Assembly (NCBI GenBank): GCA_032718475.1
Contig: JAUCBJ010003553.1
Location: 1-24,377, forward strand
Length of the DNA stretch: 24,377 nt
Reading direction: 5' to 3'
DNA from: Nemertoderma westbladi
Lineage: Eukaryota > Xenacoelomorpha > Nemertodermatida > Nemertodermatidae
In this document: piece by piece, positions 1-10,600 of the stretch
Layout of the letters: every line of letters begins with the position of its first letter
How positions within the stretch are numbered: position 1 is the stretch's first letter
Program-made: the position numbers and the translations under genes
The notes under the pieces: generated by a model
What the model was told of the DNA's origin: nothing
Seen by the model: the letters and a program-made list of their open reading frames with translations, nothing else
The model's database searches: none

Positions 1-19
1 AACTATGGAAGCAATATTA

Positions 20-843
20 TGGTGGCCCAGAAGGGACAACTTAAAAAATATTTAACTTCGAGTGGAAAAAAAACGACAAAAACAAATTCTTCACGAATTC
101 TTGTTTTTTGTCGTTTTTTTTTATTTTACAACAAAAAAAAATCGACAAAAAAGAAATTTTGTTTTAAGTAAGGAAGGTTTTGAGAGGGAGATTTAAAAAC
201 AGACTAGGCCTACATGCTTGTTTTGGTAAATCCAGAAATGGATATCTTAATTTCGGCCGTATCGGGACAATTAGACGACGTAGAGCTGATTTAAACCTTA
301 GAAAGCCGTTGTTACGAGCAGTCACTTCCTCGTGTATTTACGTGCGTTAGATTCGGAACTTGTTGAATTTTCTGCAATTAATTGTGGGTATCGGCCAATT
401 CCATCGACGCTTATGGAGTCGACACTTTATAAACCTTCGCCGGGAAACTGTTAGAATTCTTCTTAAACACATTCCGGCTGGTGGTAATGCTCGTTTACGG
501 CAACGTTTGTATTGAAATAAAAAAAACGACAAAAAAAAATAATTTTTTTGAATAATTCGTTTTTGTCGTTTTTTATTTTATTTGTACTACAAATAAAAAA
601 AAACAACAGAAACTAATTATTCATGAAATTCTTGTTTTTATCGTTTTTTTTTATTTTACTACTGTACAAATAAAAAAATCGAAAAAAAACTAATTTCATG
701 AATAATTAAATTCTGTTGTTTTTTTTATTTGTAGTAAAATTAAAAAAAACGGACAAAACAAGAATTTCATGAATGTTTCTTTTTTGTTGTTTTTTTTTTA
801 CTCGAAATGAAATATTTTTTAAGTTGTCCCTTCTGGGCCACCA
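20..843. mobile_element. Non-autonomous terminal-inverted-repeat element (MITE/foldback) with TA target duplication
   Basis: The two ends are inverted copies of each other. They start TGGTGGCCCAGAAGGGACAA and match for about 34 bases without a break, then more loosely to about 46. A TA dinucleotide flanks each end (18-19 and 844-845), which fits the TA target duplication of Tc1/mariner-type insertion. Inside are several AT-rich palindromic blocks around the words ACGACAAAAA / TTTTTGTCGT (about 65-122, 525-580, 596-655, 672-800). They enclose a more complex, non-palindromic core at about 170-520. No transposase frame is visible; the 61-codon minus-strand frame in the core has no family motif that I recognise. 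The superfamily assignment rests only on the TA and is inferred. Confidence 0.85.
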
Positions 844-955
844 TACAATATAGTAAAATACTATAGTTAATTTATTTTGTTCCACTATATCGCTGTACGT
901 TTTATTAAAAAAGGGACCAACAATAAAGTACCAATTTAAGAATAAAATTACGTAT

Positions 956-1079
956 TACATGGGAAAAAACCTAGAATATTTTTTTCAATATTCTCTCGAA
1001 ACTTTATTAACCTCGCTGACGCTCGGTAAATAAAATGCCTCGAGAATAGTGAAAAAAAGTTCTACTTTTTTACCATGTA
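956..1079. repeat. Short palindromic element
   Basis: The sequence folds on itself: the left arm from TACATGGG onward pairs imperfectly with the right arm ending at CCATGTA. The centre is CCTCGCTGACGCTCGG. About 55 bases per arm align with scattered mismatches. It is probably a small MITE-like foldback. The rest of 844-1209 is AT-rich sequence in which I see no gene. Confidence 0.6.
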
Positions 1080-1209
1080 CAGTAATAAATAATTATTGTA
1101 GCTTATGACTGTATGAATTTATATTTTTTCACTTTCAATTCTTGTTACTCTACTTGTGTTTTACTATATATGTTTTCAGAATGTGCTAAATAAAATAATT
1201 ACGGTGCAC

Positions 1210-1951
1210 CATGACCCGTAATATAGTGTCATTTTCTGATGACACCCCCCCCCCCCCAGAGTTTTCTACAATCTTTATCACATTGCTTGAAAATTGAAAC
1301 ACAACTAGTTCCACTCACCATCAATGTCCACATGAAGCCGGAATTTTCGATTTCGCCTGTCAATTTTTTCATAAGCGTTTTAAAAAAGTGTCTTTTGCGA
1401 AATTGCACATCTCCTATCGTAGCTCTTCTTTACATTGGCCTCGGTTTGTAGATATCATTGGAAAGCTTGTGTTACAAGGATTCCAAATATGTAACAATGT
1501 CTGAGTTTCGTTTCGTTTAGAAACAGTGGAGATATAGGCGTTCAAAGATTGCAAGAATTATTGTTCGCTTCAGGCCATTTATTCTATTTAATACACAAAA
1601 TTCTAGAACGTTTATTTATTTTATGAGTTGGTAGGCAACAGCGTTATGCCTATACAATATCTATATTGCGTAGCTATTCATACATAAACAAAATGTTCCA
1701 GAACATTGTGTATTTATTGAATAGAATAAATGGCCTGCAGCGAACAATAATTCTTGCAATCTTTGAACGCCTATATCTCAGCTGTTTCTAAACGAAACTC
1801 AGACATTGTTACATATTAGGAATCCTTGTAACGCCAGCTTTCCAATGATATCTACAAACCGAGGCTAATCTGAAGAATGGCGACGATAGGAGATGTGCAA
1901 TTTCGCAAAATACACTTTTTTTTAGAAAATGACACTATATTACGGGTCATG
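1210..1951. mobile_element. Foldback element with long, asymmetric inverted arms
   Basis: The 28-base ends (1210-1237 and 1924-1951) are perfect inverted copies and begin CATGACCCGTAATATAGTGT. Inside, a long arm at about 1382-1625 is repeated inverted at about 1695-1921 with a few substitutions and small indels. The right arm abuts its terminal repeat. On the left, about 144 bases containing a 13-C run separate arm and terminus. No open frame of note and no clear target-site duplication are visible. The element is non-autonomous and its family is unknown. Confidence 0.85.
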
Positions 1952-2061
1952 TTGTAATAAAATAGGAAATTTCCCGAAAATCCTAAAATGTATAGGAAAA
2001 TTCCGGAAAAATGTATAGGAAATTCCGGAAATTTCCAAACATTTCCTGACTCACATCCCTG
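1952..2061 (-). mobile_element. Solo hAT-like terminus (fragment)
   Basis: Read on the minus strand from 2061, the sequence begins CAGGGATGTGAGTCAGGAAA and continues into short repeats of a GGAAATTTCCGGAATTTCC type word. CAGGGATG-like ends are characteristic of hAT superfamily transposons. No matching opposite terminus is visible nearby, so this is probably a truncated copy or half of an interrupted one. The left boundary is uncertain. Confidence 0.5.
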
Positions 2062-2286
2062 CTAATATATTTACATCTACATTCAGGTTTGTTTGAAAGG
2101 TATTTGCAAGAAATATATTGAAAAGTTGGGATAACGAAAACGAGAGAAAATGTGTTTTTCAGTATAGTATAGTCTGTGAGAAGTGCTCGCCGCCGTATGT
2201 GCAAACCCCATACAGTAGAGTTCAGGCCACCCACTACTGACCCGGCCCCAGGCCACCCAGCACCCACCCCTCTAAATCCGGCCCTG
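2062..2286 (-). mobile_element. Second hAT-like terminus (fragment)
   Basis: On the minus strand from 2286 the sequence reads CAGGGCCGGATTTAGAGGGG followed by G-rich sequence. CAGGGCCGGATTTAG is a typical hAT terminal repeat found in many animal genomes. The inner limit is not determinable and no partner terminus was found in the window. The 108-codon minus-strand frame over 1983-2309 runs across both termini and carries no transposase motif, so I do not call it a gene. Confidence 0.5.
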
Positions 2287-2469
2287 TCCACAAGATAAAA
2301 TACAACCAATTACGGTCCAGGACATTCATTTGTCTGGGTTGTAAAATTAAATTCAAACAATGAAATTGTCACTTGTTATACTGTACTGTTGTACTTGTGT
2401 GTAAAGTAGCACATTACAGTGTGATGATCCTAGTGCTTTGTTGCACGAACGAACGTTAGTGAGTGATAT

Positions 2470-2548
2470 ACTTGTCTGCTTGTCTAGTGATTACTTGTCT
2501 GCTTGTCTAGTGATTACTTGTCTGCTTGTCTAGTGATTACTTGTCTGG
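2470..2548. repeat. Short tandem repeat, 23-bp unit, about 3.4 copies
   Basis: The unit ACTTGTCTGCTTGTCTAGTG plus ATT recurs at 2470, 2493 and 2516 with a partial fourth copy. The copies are almost identical, so the expansion looks recent. I see no gene in 2287-3029. A tetranucleotide-like ATAG run lies near 2880. Confidence 0.85.
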
Positions 2549-3029
2549 GATAGAGTGAGAGAGTAATAAACTTGACAATAATAAACTTGTCAAGTAATAT
2601 ACTTCTCTGCAGTTTGGGCCTATCCATTCAATCAATAGTAGTAGTCTTACTAGGCCCTCATGAGCACCAGCAGCTGGTGTTTCTATCATTGAGTTTGTGG
2701 CAATTTTCGTGTTATGGGGCTATTTTTCAAAATAAAAAAAGACACTTTAATAATTTTTTTCGAAACTTTTTTTTCCACATCCTGGGGTTGAGCTGCGTCG
2801 ATTGATATAACTTTCATTGACGGACGAGCTATAGCTTCGGAGGAGTTCACCCGATATACATAGATACTGTACATATATACATAGATAGATAGTGAATACT
2901 TTTACAGTAAGAAGTCCTAACGAACTTCTAATAATATAGTAAACTTATTGAAAGGTCAATAATTATGTGCCGCCTTCTGTTCATTAACTCTTAAAGAACA
3001 TAATAAAGGTCATTTATGTTATATACATA

Positions 3030-3263
3030 CAATATTGCAATGTTCTCGAGTTAATATACGGAAATAATAACCTGAAGCAAATAAAACTGAATAATCACTG
3101 ATGCCGTTCCAGAAGCAAATTAACCTGTATAATTACCGAGGCCGCAGGCAGAGGTTATTATATTAGGTTAATTTGCTGAAGGATAAGGCAGAAGTGATTA
3201 TTACAGTTTTATTCGCTGAAGGTTATTATTTCCGTATATTAACTCTAGAACATTGCAATATTG
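3030..3263. mobile_element. Foldback (palindromic) MITE-like element
   Basis: The left arm starting CAATATTGCAATGTTCT and the right arm ending AGAACATTGCAATATTG are inverted copies. They continue inward through matched blocks (TTAATATACGGAAATAATAA / TTATTATTTCCGTATATTAA and GCAAATTAACCT / AGGTTAATTTGC) to a GC-richer centre near 3140. The arms carry small indels, so this is an old copy. It has no coding content. Confidence 0.75.
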
Positions 3264-5198
3264 TGTTTATTGTTAATTAGAGCATATTGAACGAACAACA
3301 TGACAGCATACTTTGTATTTTTAAGGATCGTTTCTAATAAAATACGTGTATTCAATTTTTTCAAGCTTAGCGTAGCATTTAAATCCATTTCCTTGAATTA
3401 ATATCGCTCCAGAGGTCGTGGGGTTGTTCCCCTGCAGGCGAGCCAGGTTAGTTTTCGTTTTGGCACAAATGCTAAGGGACTAACCAAACAGGGCGCGCGC
3501 ATATTTACTTTGTTACTTAAATGGTCGTTAAATGAGTACCAGTTATCTCTTTGCCTGTAAGGAGTTAGTTCTGAGGGGTCTATACTGGAAATGAGTGGTG
3601 AGACCTTCTTTTCTATTTTTCGTACTTGTTACAAGTAGCTCTCCTTGTTTTTTTTCATTTCCGCGCTCATTGCCTCTAACATAAGGTAAGGACGATACGA
3701 CCGAATCTGTGCAACTACTGTGTATTTTTTTAATTATCTTATTTAATTAATTGTTGCAGAAATTATTTTCTTCAATACTAGGATCTTTTCACTGATAAAT
3801 AAATAAAGATAAACCAAATTTACTATGGATATTCATAATAATAATACGATTTGTTGGTATTTTTAAAAACACTAGCTACTGTACCATTTTTATGAATACA
3901 CTAACTACTGTAGCATTGAAAACACTAGCTACCACAAAAATTAAACATGTAACGAGTCGGAAATATGTTCCAGAACATAAATCACTAGCCAAAACAGCTA
4001 TACAAAGGCAGAATTATGGTGACATGGGTTAGGTACACTAGTACCCCCCCCCCCCCCTCCCCCACCCATTAAAATTTAATGAAGTTAATAAGATGGCAAA
4101 CAACGAAAATATCTTAAGGTTTTTTTTATGCCGTTTCTATCAAATTTAATGATGTTCGCATGGCTTTTGATGAGGTCAGATTGTAATATAATAAGAGTTA
4201 TCATTCTTACAAATACTGGAGTAGAATTTAAAGTGCTAATCTATCAATCATATTGAGATGGTCATTTTGCTTAATGTGAAATATATAGCTACCGTACATT
4301 ATTGAAAGAAACAGTAGCAAGTTTGGTATATGCTACCATAGGATAATACATAAAATTATATGAATATACTGCAACATATATTTTCTAGAATCCCGTAACA
4401 GAGCAATTTCTAAGAAAAGAGTATAATTTTAGGAAAAAACAACATTTATAGAACATTATTTTAAAATTATACTTATTATTTACTTATTATTATACGATTA
4501 TAATTTTACCTAGTTTCCGTAGCAATATGCGAAAATTAACAATAAACATTATTATGAGTGTAATTTGAACGAAGAGGTGGACAGTTGAACAGTCGTCTGA
4601 AGCTAAAAGGTTCTTTCGCGGGGCGCTCGCACCGCCAGCTAGTTATTGTCTATACTCCTTATAAAATAATAGCAGCAGCAGGGATATAAATCCAAATTTG
4701 ACTTTTGTACATTATTTTGGAAAAAAACTCACTTGTATTTCAGAAAAGCATAAATTCCATATTAGTATTCCTTGAATTGTTGGAAGCAATTTTACACTGA
4801 CGTGCACCCCCCCCCCCCCCCCCCCCCCACCCCCTACTGCACCCTAGCCTAGCCCACCCATTACGAGTACAATGACCCAGGAAATCTCTTTAACGAGGTG
4901 GCGTGTCAAGCATTTTCCCTGATGTAAAAGGAAAGTGGGAAACCGCAGCGATTGCGTTGGTGATTTGTTCTTAGAGTAATTACGGAATTCCTCAGAAGTT
5001 GGTAAAATAAAACCCAGTAGAGCGAGGAATCCGTTCTAGTTAAGTAATTACTTTTGTACCAGGTGTCTGTATGGGAGCGGTCGACCTGCAATAAATACCA
5101 GTTTCAAGGAATGTTGGGAAACTCTGAAGCAATGCCTCAGGATGCGATAAGTCAAATTTAACGTCTTTCTAAGAATTTAATGACATAAATCTTTCAGC
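3264..5198. other. Intergenic region downstream of the LHFPL-like gene; poly-C tracts, no gene seen
   Basis: This AT-rich stretch has only short open frames, none with recognisable motifs. Visible structure includes a 14-C run at 4044-4057 followed by more C-rich sequence, and a 22-C run at 4807-4828. Near 3869-3935 there is a loose repeat of an ACACTAGCTACTGTA-like word. I see no RNA gene here. Confidence 0.5.
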
Positions 5199-5204
5199 TT
5201 TATT
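5199..5204 (-). terminator. Candidate polyadenylation signal of the LHFPL-like gene
   Basis: AATAAA on the minus strand lies about 80 bases after the stop codon of the last exon. That is a plausible distance for a short 3' UTR. This is a sequence match only; the cleavage site is not known. Confidence 0.4.
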
Positions 5205-5285
5205 ACATGGTTACATTATGACAACAGAAATGAGAAAATCACACGAGCGTAAAAAAAAAAGGATTTGTTATCAGTTTAACAACCT

Positions 5286-5560
5286 TTACAAGCATGCTAT
5301 TAGTGATTTAGTCCGTTTTGGTCGTTCGGCCAATGTCGAGGCAACGTCACATTGATCCGTTTCGTCTTGTTTACTGACGGCGAAGTGGGCGAGATACGGA
5401 CAGAACACGGTGAGCGCTGTCGACATAATAGCGAGCGTGTAGGCCCAACCGAGGGAACAGTCACCGGTGCTGTAGGCCTGACTCGTGTGGCAGAAGTGAC
5501 GCGCGAAATCCGAGCTCAAACCCATAGGAAACAGAAGCAAACTAATAGCCATAACCGAAA
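5286..5560 (-). CDS. LHFPL-like: LHFPL-family tetraspan protein, last coding exon (exon 3)
   Basis: This exon encodes the last 91 residues or so. It contains the second half of membrane segment 3 (MAISLLLFPMG), extracellular loop 2 with two cysteines (RHFCHTSQAYSTGDC), the family motif GDCSLGWA, membrane segment 4 (about LAIMSTALTVFCPYLAHFAV), and a hydrophilic tail ending SLIACL, then TAA. The acceptor is TTATTTTCTCCCAG just above 5560. The exon starts with two bases of a split codon, which fits exon 2 ending with one base (C+TT = Leu). GDCSLGWA and the LIxxL-type tail recall LHFPL2, but the paralogue is inferred. The plus-strand frame over 5352-5591 is its antisense shadow. Confidence 0.85.
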
Positions 5561-7639
5561 CTGGGAGAAAATAAATTATATTATTAATTAGCTGCGGTAA
5601 TTATTAAATTATGGTGTTAAATTAGTGAAAGAAATTCTGAATACAAAAGAAACATTCATTAAAAAATGTATAAAATTGTGTTAAAATTATTTTGTCATTA
5701 TTATTTTAAATTATATGTGCTACTTTACTTTTTGACAAACATGGGGGAACTGGACGCAAATCCCACCTCGGCGACGGGCGAATTAATAATTCACCTCAAT
5801 GTTAAATTATAAATTAAGGGATAGGAGCAGGTTACAATGGCACGTTACTCTAATCAAAACAATAAACAATAGTCAATATAACAGGCTACAACTATATTTT
5901 TAGGGGTAATCAATCATCTGTTATTCGCGTCGATTTTCCACTGGAGACTGGAGAGATACTTGTAAAAGTACAATTTACATTCTAAATTCTTAATTTAAAC
6001 GTTGGATATTTTACAGTTTGTTATCTTACATTGCGGATGCGCTGCGTGGACATCACTTCACGCGTGTTGCATTTATATATTGCTCCGATTTAGCTTTAAA
6101 CCATCAAATATTAATGACATTTTATTTGATCTAAGTTAAATGATTAAATGGAGGTCAGTTGCCGTTTGACGTATCCCAGGAAAATAATTAATATCCGGGG
6201 TTTCCTTGGAATCATTAGCTGGTGCCATGTGCCGAGCTTCTTAGAGAAATATATATCATCTTGCCAACAACCCTAGGCACCGCATGCGGTATATTCCATA
6301 CTTCTATTCCATCAGTATTAGTTAATGGCCCTAATTGGCGAGGGAATTACAGTATGCTACTCTATACTGAATCCTAATGGTACTTAATGGATCATTGATG
6401 TTGCTATGCAACAACCTGTTTTATTTTGTGGATGTTCAATGTTTATGGTGTGAATGAAATGTGGTAGATATTATTTTGAATACTAATTTTTATTTTGCAA
6501 CGTCATTTAAATATTATCTTTCATCGGAAATTCGTCATAATTATAGTTTATATTGGAACTGTTATCCCAACCACAGATATGTATTAACGTGGAGTAAATA
6601 GTGCGGGTAGGCAAATTATTAGTGAAAAAAGTCATTATCGCAAGTTGGAATGAAACTATTACTCATGTCTTCGTAGTGTCATAGCCATATGGAATATATA
6701 TATAATATAAAAAAAAATATATATATATAAATATATAATATAGTATATGTAATAAGGAAATGTACATAATTTTATGCAATTCGATTTTACGTTCGCTTAC
6801 GCTTGGACAAAGATATCTTATCCTCATAATAGTAAAACTTGAATTTAAAAATAAAGAGGCAATTTTCCATTTAATTACCTTTCCAAAGGAATTGATTTTT
6901 CCCCGATCAATAAAATCTTCCACGAAATTTCCCTGGTACTCCGGCACAAATTAATTTGCCTTAGTTGCAGCGCCTAGCTACAAAATAAGATAACACGCTG
7001 TTTTAATTCCCAAATCAATTCCAATCATATTGGAATTATCTATTGTAGAATTTCTATTGTAGGCTGACGGTTTACAACGGTTAATATTTTGATAGGACCG
7101 CCCCCATGGCGCGCTCCAAGGACCCCCCACGGAGGGGGAAATGGGGGATTATTTCCTTAGAATAACGACATTCTCCGTAGCTGTACCACCTGGTCACTTG
7201 AATTTTCCAGAGTCGTCTTGGATTACTAGATATAAGAATATTCCGTTCCGCTATGCCTGGGTTGTCATCAAGGAAAGCAAAAACCACTGGACCATTTGGT
7301 ATACCGGTACCAGTAAGCAAAAGGCTTTATATATTCCAGTTACTGCGAATTTCATTCAACCGATATAATAAGAGTAAAAAAACATTGTTGCTGTGAATAA
7401 AAGAGGCTAATTACAATTATAACTAACAATAGCCTTAGGCTGAAGTAGATTCTATAGATGAAATATTCAAAGCCGATTCCCTGTGTCTTTGTAAGAAGAC
7501 AATTTATTAGTTACAGTTGTTGTTGTACTCACTATAGGAAGACACAACCCGCAACACATTGTAAATAATAATAACCTCATAATAAGAAAAATAATGCATT
7601 TAAACTCCACAGAGGGAACCCAATACATGTCATATTATA
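5561..7639. other. Intron 2 of the LHFPL-like gene, 3' part; no gene seen
   Basis: This is AT-rich non-coding sequence between the exon 3 acceptor and the large minisatellite. An almost pure A/T stretch with TATATA runs lies at about 6690-6745. Near 7098-7146 there is a small C-rich/G-rich inverted pair (CCCCCC...GGGGG). The open frames here are short and carry no domain signature. Confidence 0.5.
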
Positions 7640-10600
7640 CATTGAAGACTCCACCAATTAATAACACCCCATTCCTGTAGCATCACACACTGAACACTCC
7701 AATGAATAGCACCCCATTCCTGTAGCATCACACACTGAACACCCCAATGAATAGCATCCCATTCCTGTAGCATCACACACTGAACACTCCAATGAATAGC
7801 ACCCCATTCCTGTAGCATCACACACTGAACACTCAAATGAATAGCACCCCATTCCTGTAGCATCACACACTGAACACTCCAATTAATAGCACCTCATTCC
7901 TGTAGCATCACACACTGAACACCCCAATGAATAGCACCCCATTCCTGTAGCATCACACACTGAACACTCTAATGAATAGCACCCGACTCCTGTAGCATCA
8001 CACACTGAACACTCCAATTAAAAGCACCCCATTCCTGTAGCATCACACACTGAACACCCCAATGAATAGCACCCCATTCCTGTAGCATCACACACTGAAC
8101 ACCCCAATGAATAGCACCCCATTCCTGTAGCATCACACACTGAATACACCAATGAATAGCACCCCATTCCTGTAGCATCACACACTGAACACTCAAATGA
8201 ATAGCACCTCATTCCTGTAGCATCAAACACTGAACACTCAAACAATTAATAGCACCCCATTCCTGTAGCCTCACACACTGAACACACTAATGAATAGCAC
8301 CCCATTCCTGTAGCATCACACACTGAACACTCAAATGAATAGCACCCCATTCCTGTAGTATCACACACAGAACACTCCAATGAATAGCACCCCATTCATG
8401 TAGCATCACACACAGAACACTCCAATGAATAGCACCCCATTCATGTAGCATCACACACTGAACACTCCAATTAATAGCACCCCATTCCTGTAGCATCACA
8501 CACTGAACACCCCAATGAATAGCACCCCATTCCTGTAGCATCACACACTGAACACTCAAATGAATAGCACCCCATTCCTGTAGCATCACACACAGAACAC
8601 TCCAATGAATAGCACCCCATTCCTGTATCATCACACACTGAACACACTAATGAATAGCACCCCATTCCTGTAGCATCACACACAGAACACTCCAATGAAT
8701 AGCACCCCATTCCTGTAGCATCACACAAAGAACACTCCAATGAATAGCACCCCATTCCTGTAGCATCACACACTGAACACTCCAATTAATAGCACCCCAT
8801 TCCTGTAGCATCACACACTGAACACCCCAATGAATAGCACCCCATTCCTGTAGCATCACACACTGAACACTCAAATGAATAGCACCCCATTCCTGTAGCA
8901 TCACACACAGAACACTCCAATGAATAGCACCCCATTCCTGTATCATCACACACTGAACACACTAATGAATAGCACCCCATTCCTGTAGCATCACACACAG
9001 AACACTCCAATGAATAGCACCCCATTCCTGTAGCATCACACACAGAACACTCCAATGAATAGCACCCCATTCCTGCAGCATCACACACAGAACACTCCAA
9101 TAAATAGCACCCCATTCCTGTAGCATCACACACTGAACACTCAAATGAATAGCACCCCATTCCTGTAGCATCACACACTGAACACTCCATTTAATAGCAC
9201 CCCATTCCTGTAGCTTCACACACTGAACACTCAAATGAATAGCACCCCATTCCTGTAGCATCACACACTGAACACTCCAATTAATAGCACCCCATTCCTG
9301 TAGCATCACACACTGAACACTCCAATTAATAGCACCCCATTCCTGTAGCTTCACACACTGAACACTCAAATGAATAGCACCCCATTCCTGTAGCATCACA
9401 CACTGAACACTCCAATTAATAGCACCCCATTCCTGTAGCTTCACACACTGAACACTCAAATCAATAGCACCCCATTCCTGTAGCATCACACACTGAACAC
9501 TCCAATTAATAGCACCCCATTCCTGTAGCATCACACACTGAACACTCCAATTAATAGCACCCCATTCCTGTAGCTTCACACACTGAACACTCAAATGAAT
9601 AGCACCCCATTCCTGTAGCATCACACACTGAACACTCCAATAAATAGCACCCCATTCCTGTAGCATCACACACTGAACACTCCAATTAATAGCACCCCAT
9701 TCCTGTAGCTTCACACACTGAACACTCAAATGAATAGCACCCCATTCCTGTAGCATCACACACTGAACACTCCAATTAATAGCACCCCATTCCTGTAGCT
9801 TCACACACTGAACACTCAAATGAATAGCACCCCATTCCTGTAGCATCACACACTGAACACTCCAATTAATAGCACCCCATTCCTGTAGCTTCACACACTG
9901 AACACTCAAATGAATAGCACCCCATTCCTGTAGCATCACACACTGAACACTCCAATTAATAGCACCCCATTCCTGTAGCTTCACACACTGAACACTCAAA
10001 TGAATAGCACCCCATTCCTGTAGCATCACACACTGAACACTCCAATTAATAGCACCCCATTCCTGTAGCATCACACACTGAACACTCCAATTAATAGCAC
10101 CCCATTCCTGTAGCTTCACACACTGAACACTCAAATGAATAGCACCCCATTCCTGTAGCATCACACACTGAACACTCCAATAAATAGCACCCCATTCCTG
10201 TAGCATCACACACTGAACACTCCAATTAATAGCACCCCATTCCTGTAGCATCACACACAGAACACTCCAATGAATAGCACCCCATTCCTGTATCATCACA
10301 CACTGAACACACTAATGAATAGCACCCCATTCCTGTAGCATCACACACAGAACACTCCAATGAATAGCACCCCATTCCTGCAGCATCACACACAGAACAC
10401 TCCAATAAATAGCACCCCATTCCTGTAGCATCACACACTGAACACTCCAATTAATAGCACCCCATTCCTGTAGCATCACACACTGAACACTCCAATAAAT
10501 AGCACCCCATTCCTGTAGCATCACACACTGAACACTCCAATTAATAGCACCCCATTCCTGTAGCTTCACACACTGAACACTCAAATGAATAGCACCCCAT

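Noticed and set aside
347-532. 61-codon minus-strand frame inside the first inverted-repeat element, as a transposase fragment
   Set aside because: No catalytic motif or DNA-binding signature could be recognised.
5352-5591. Plus-strand frame opposite LHFPL exon 3
   Set aside because: Antisense shadow of an exon with clear family motifs and splice phase.
7081-7368. Opposing frames of about 75-79 codons near the C-rich/G-rich pair
   Set aside because: No motif, no phase relation to the LHFPL exons, and overlapping frames on both strands, typical of chance.
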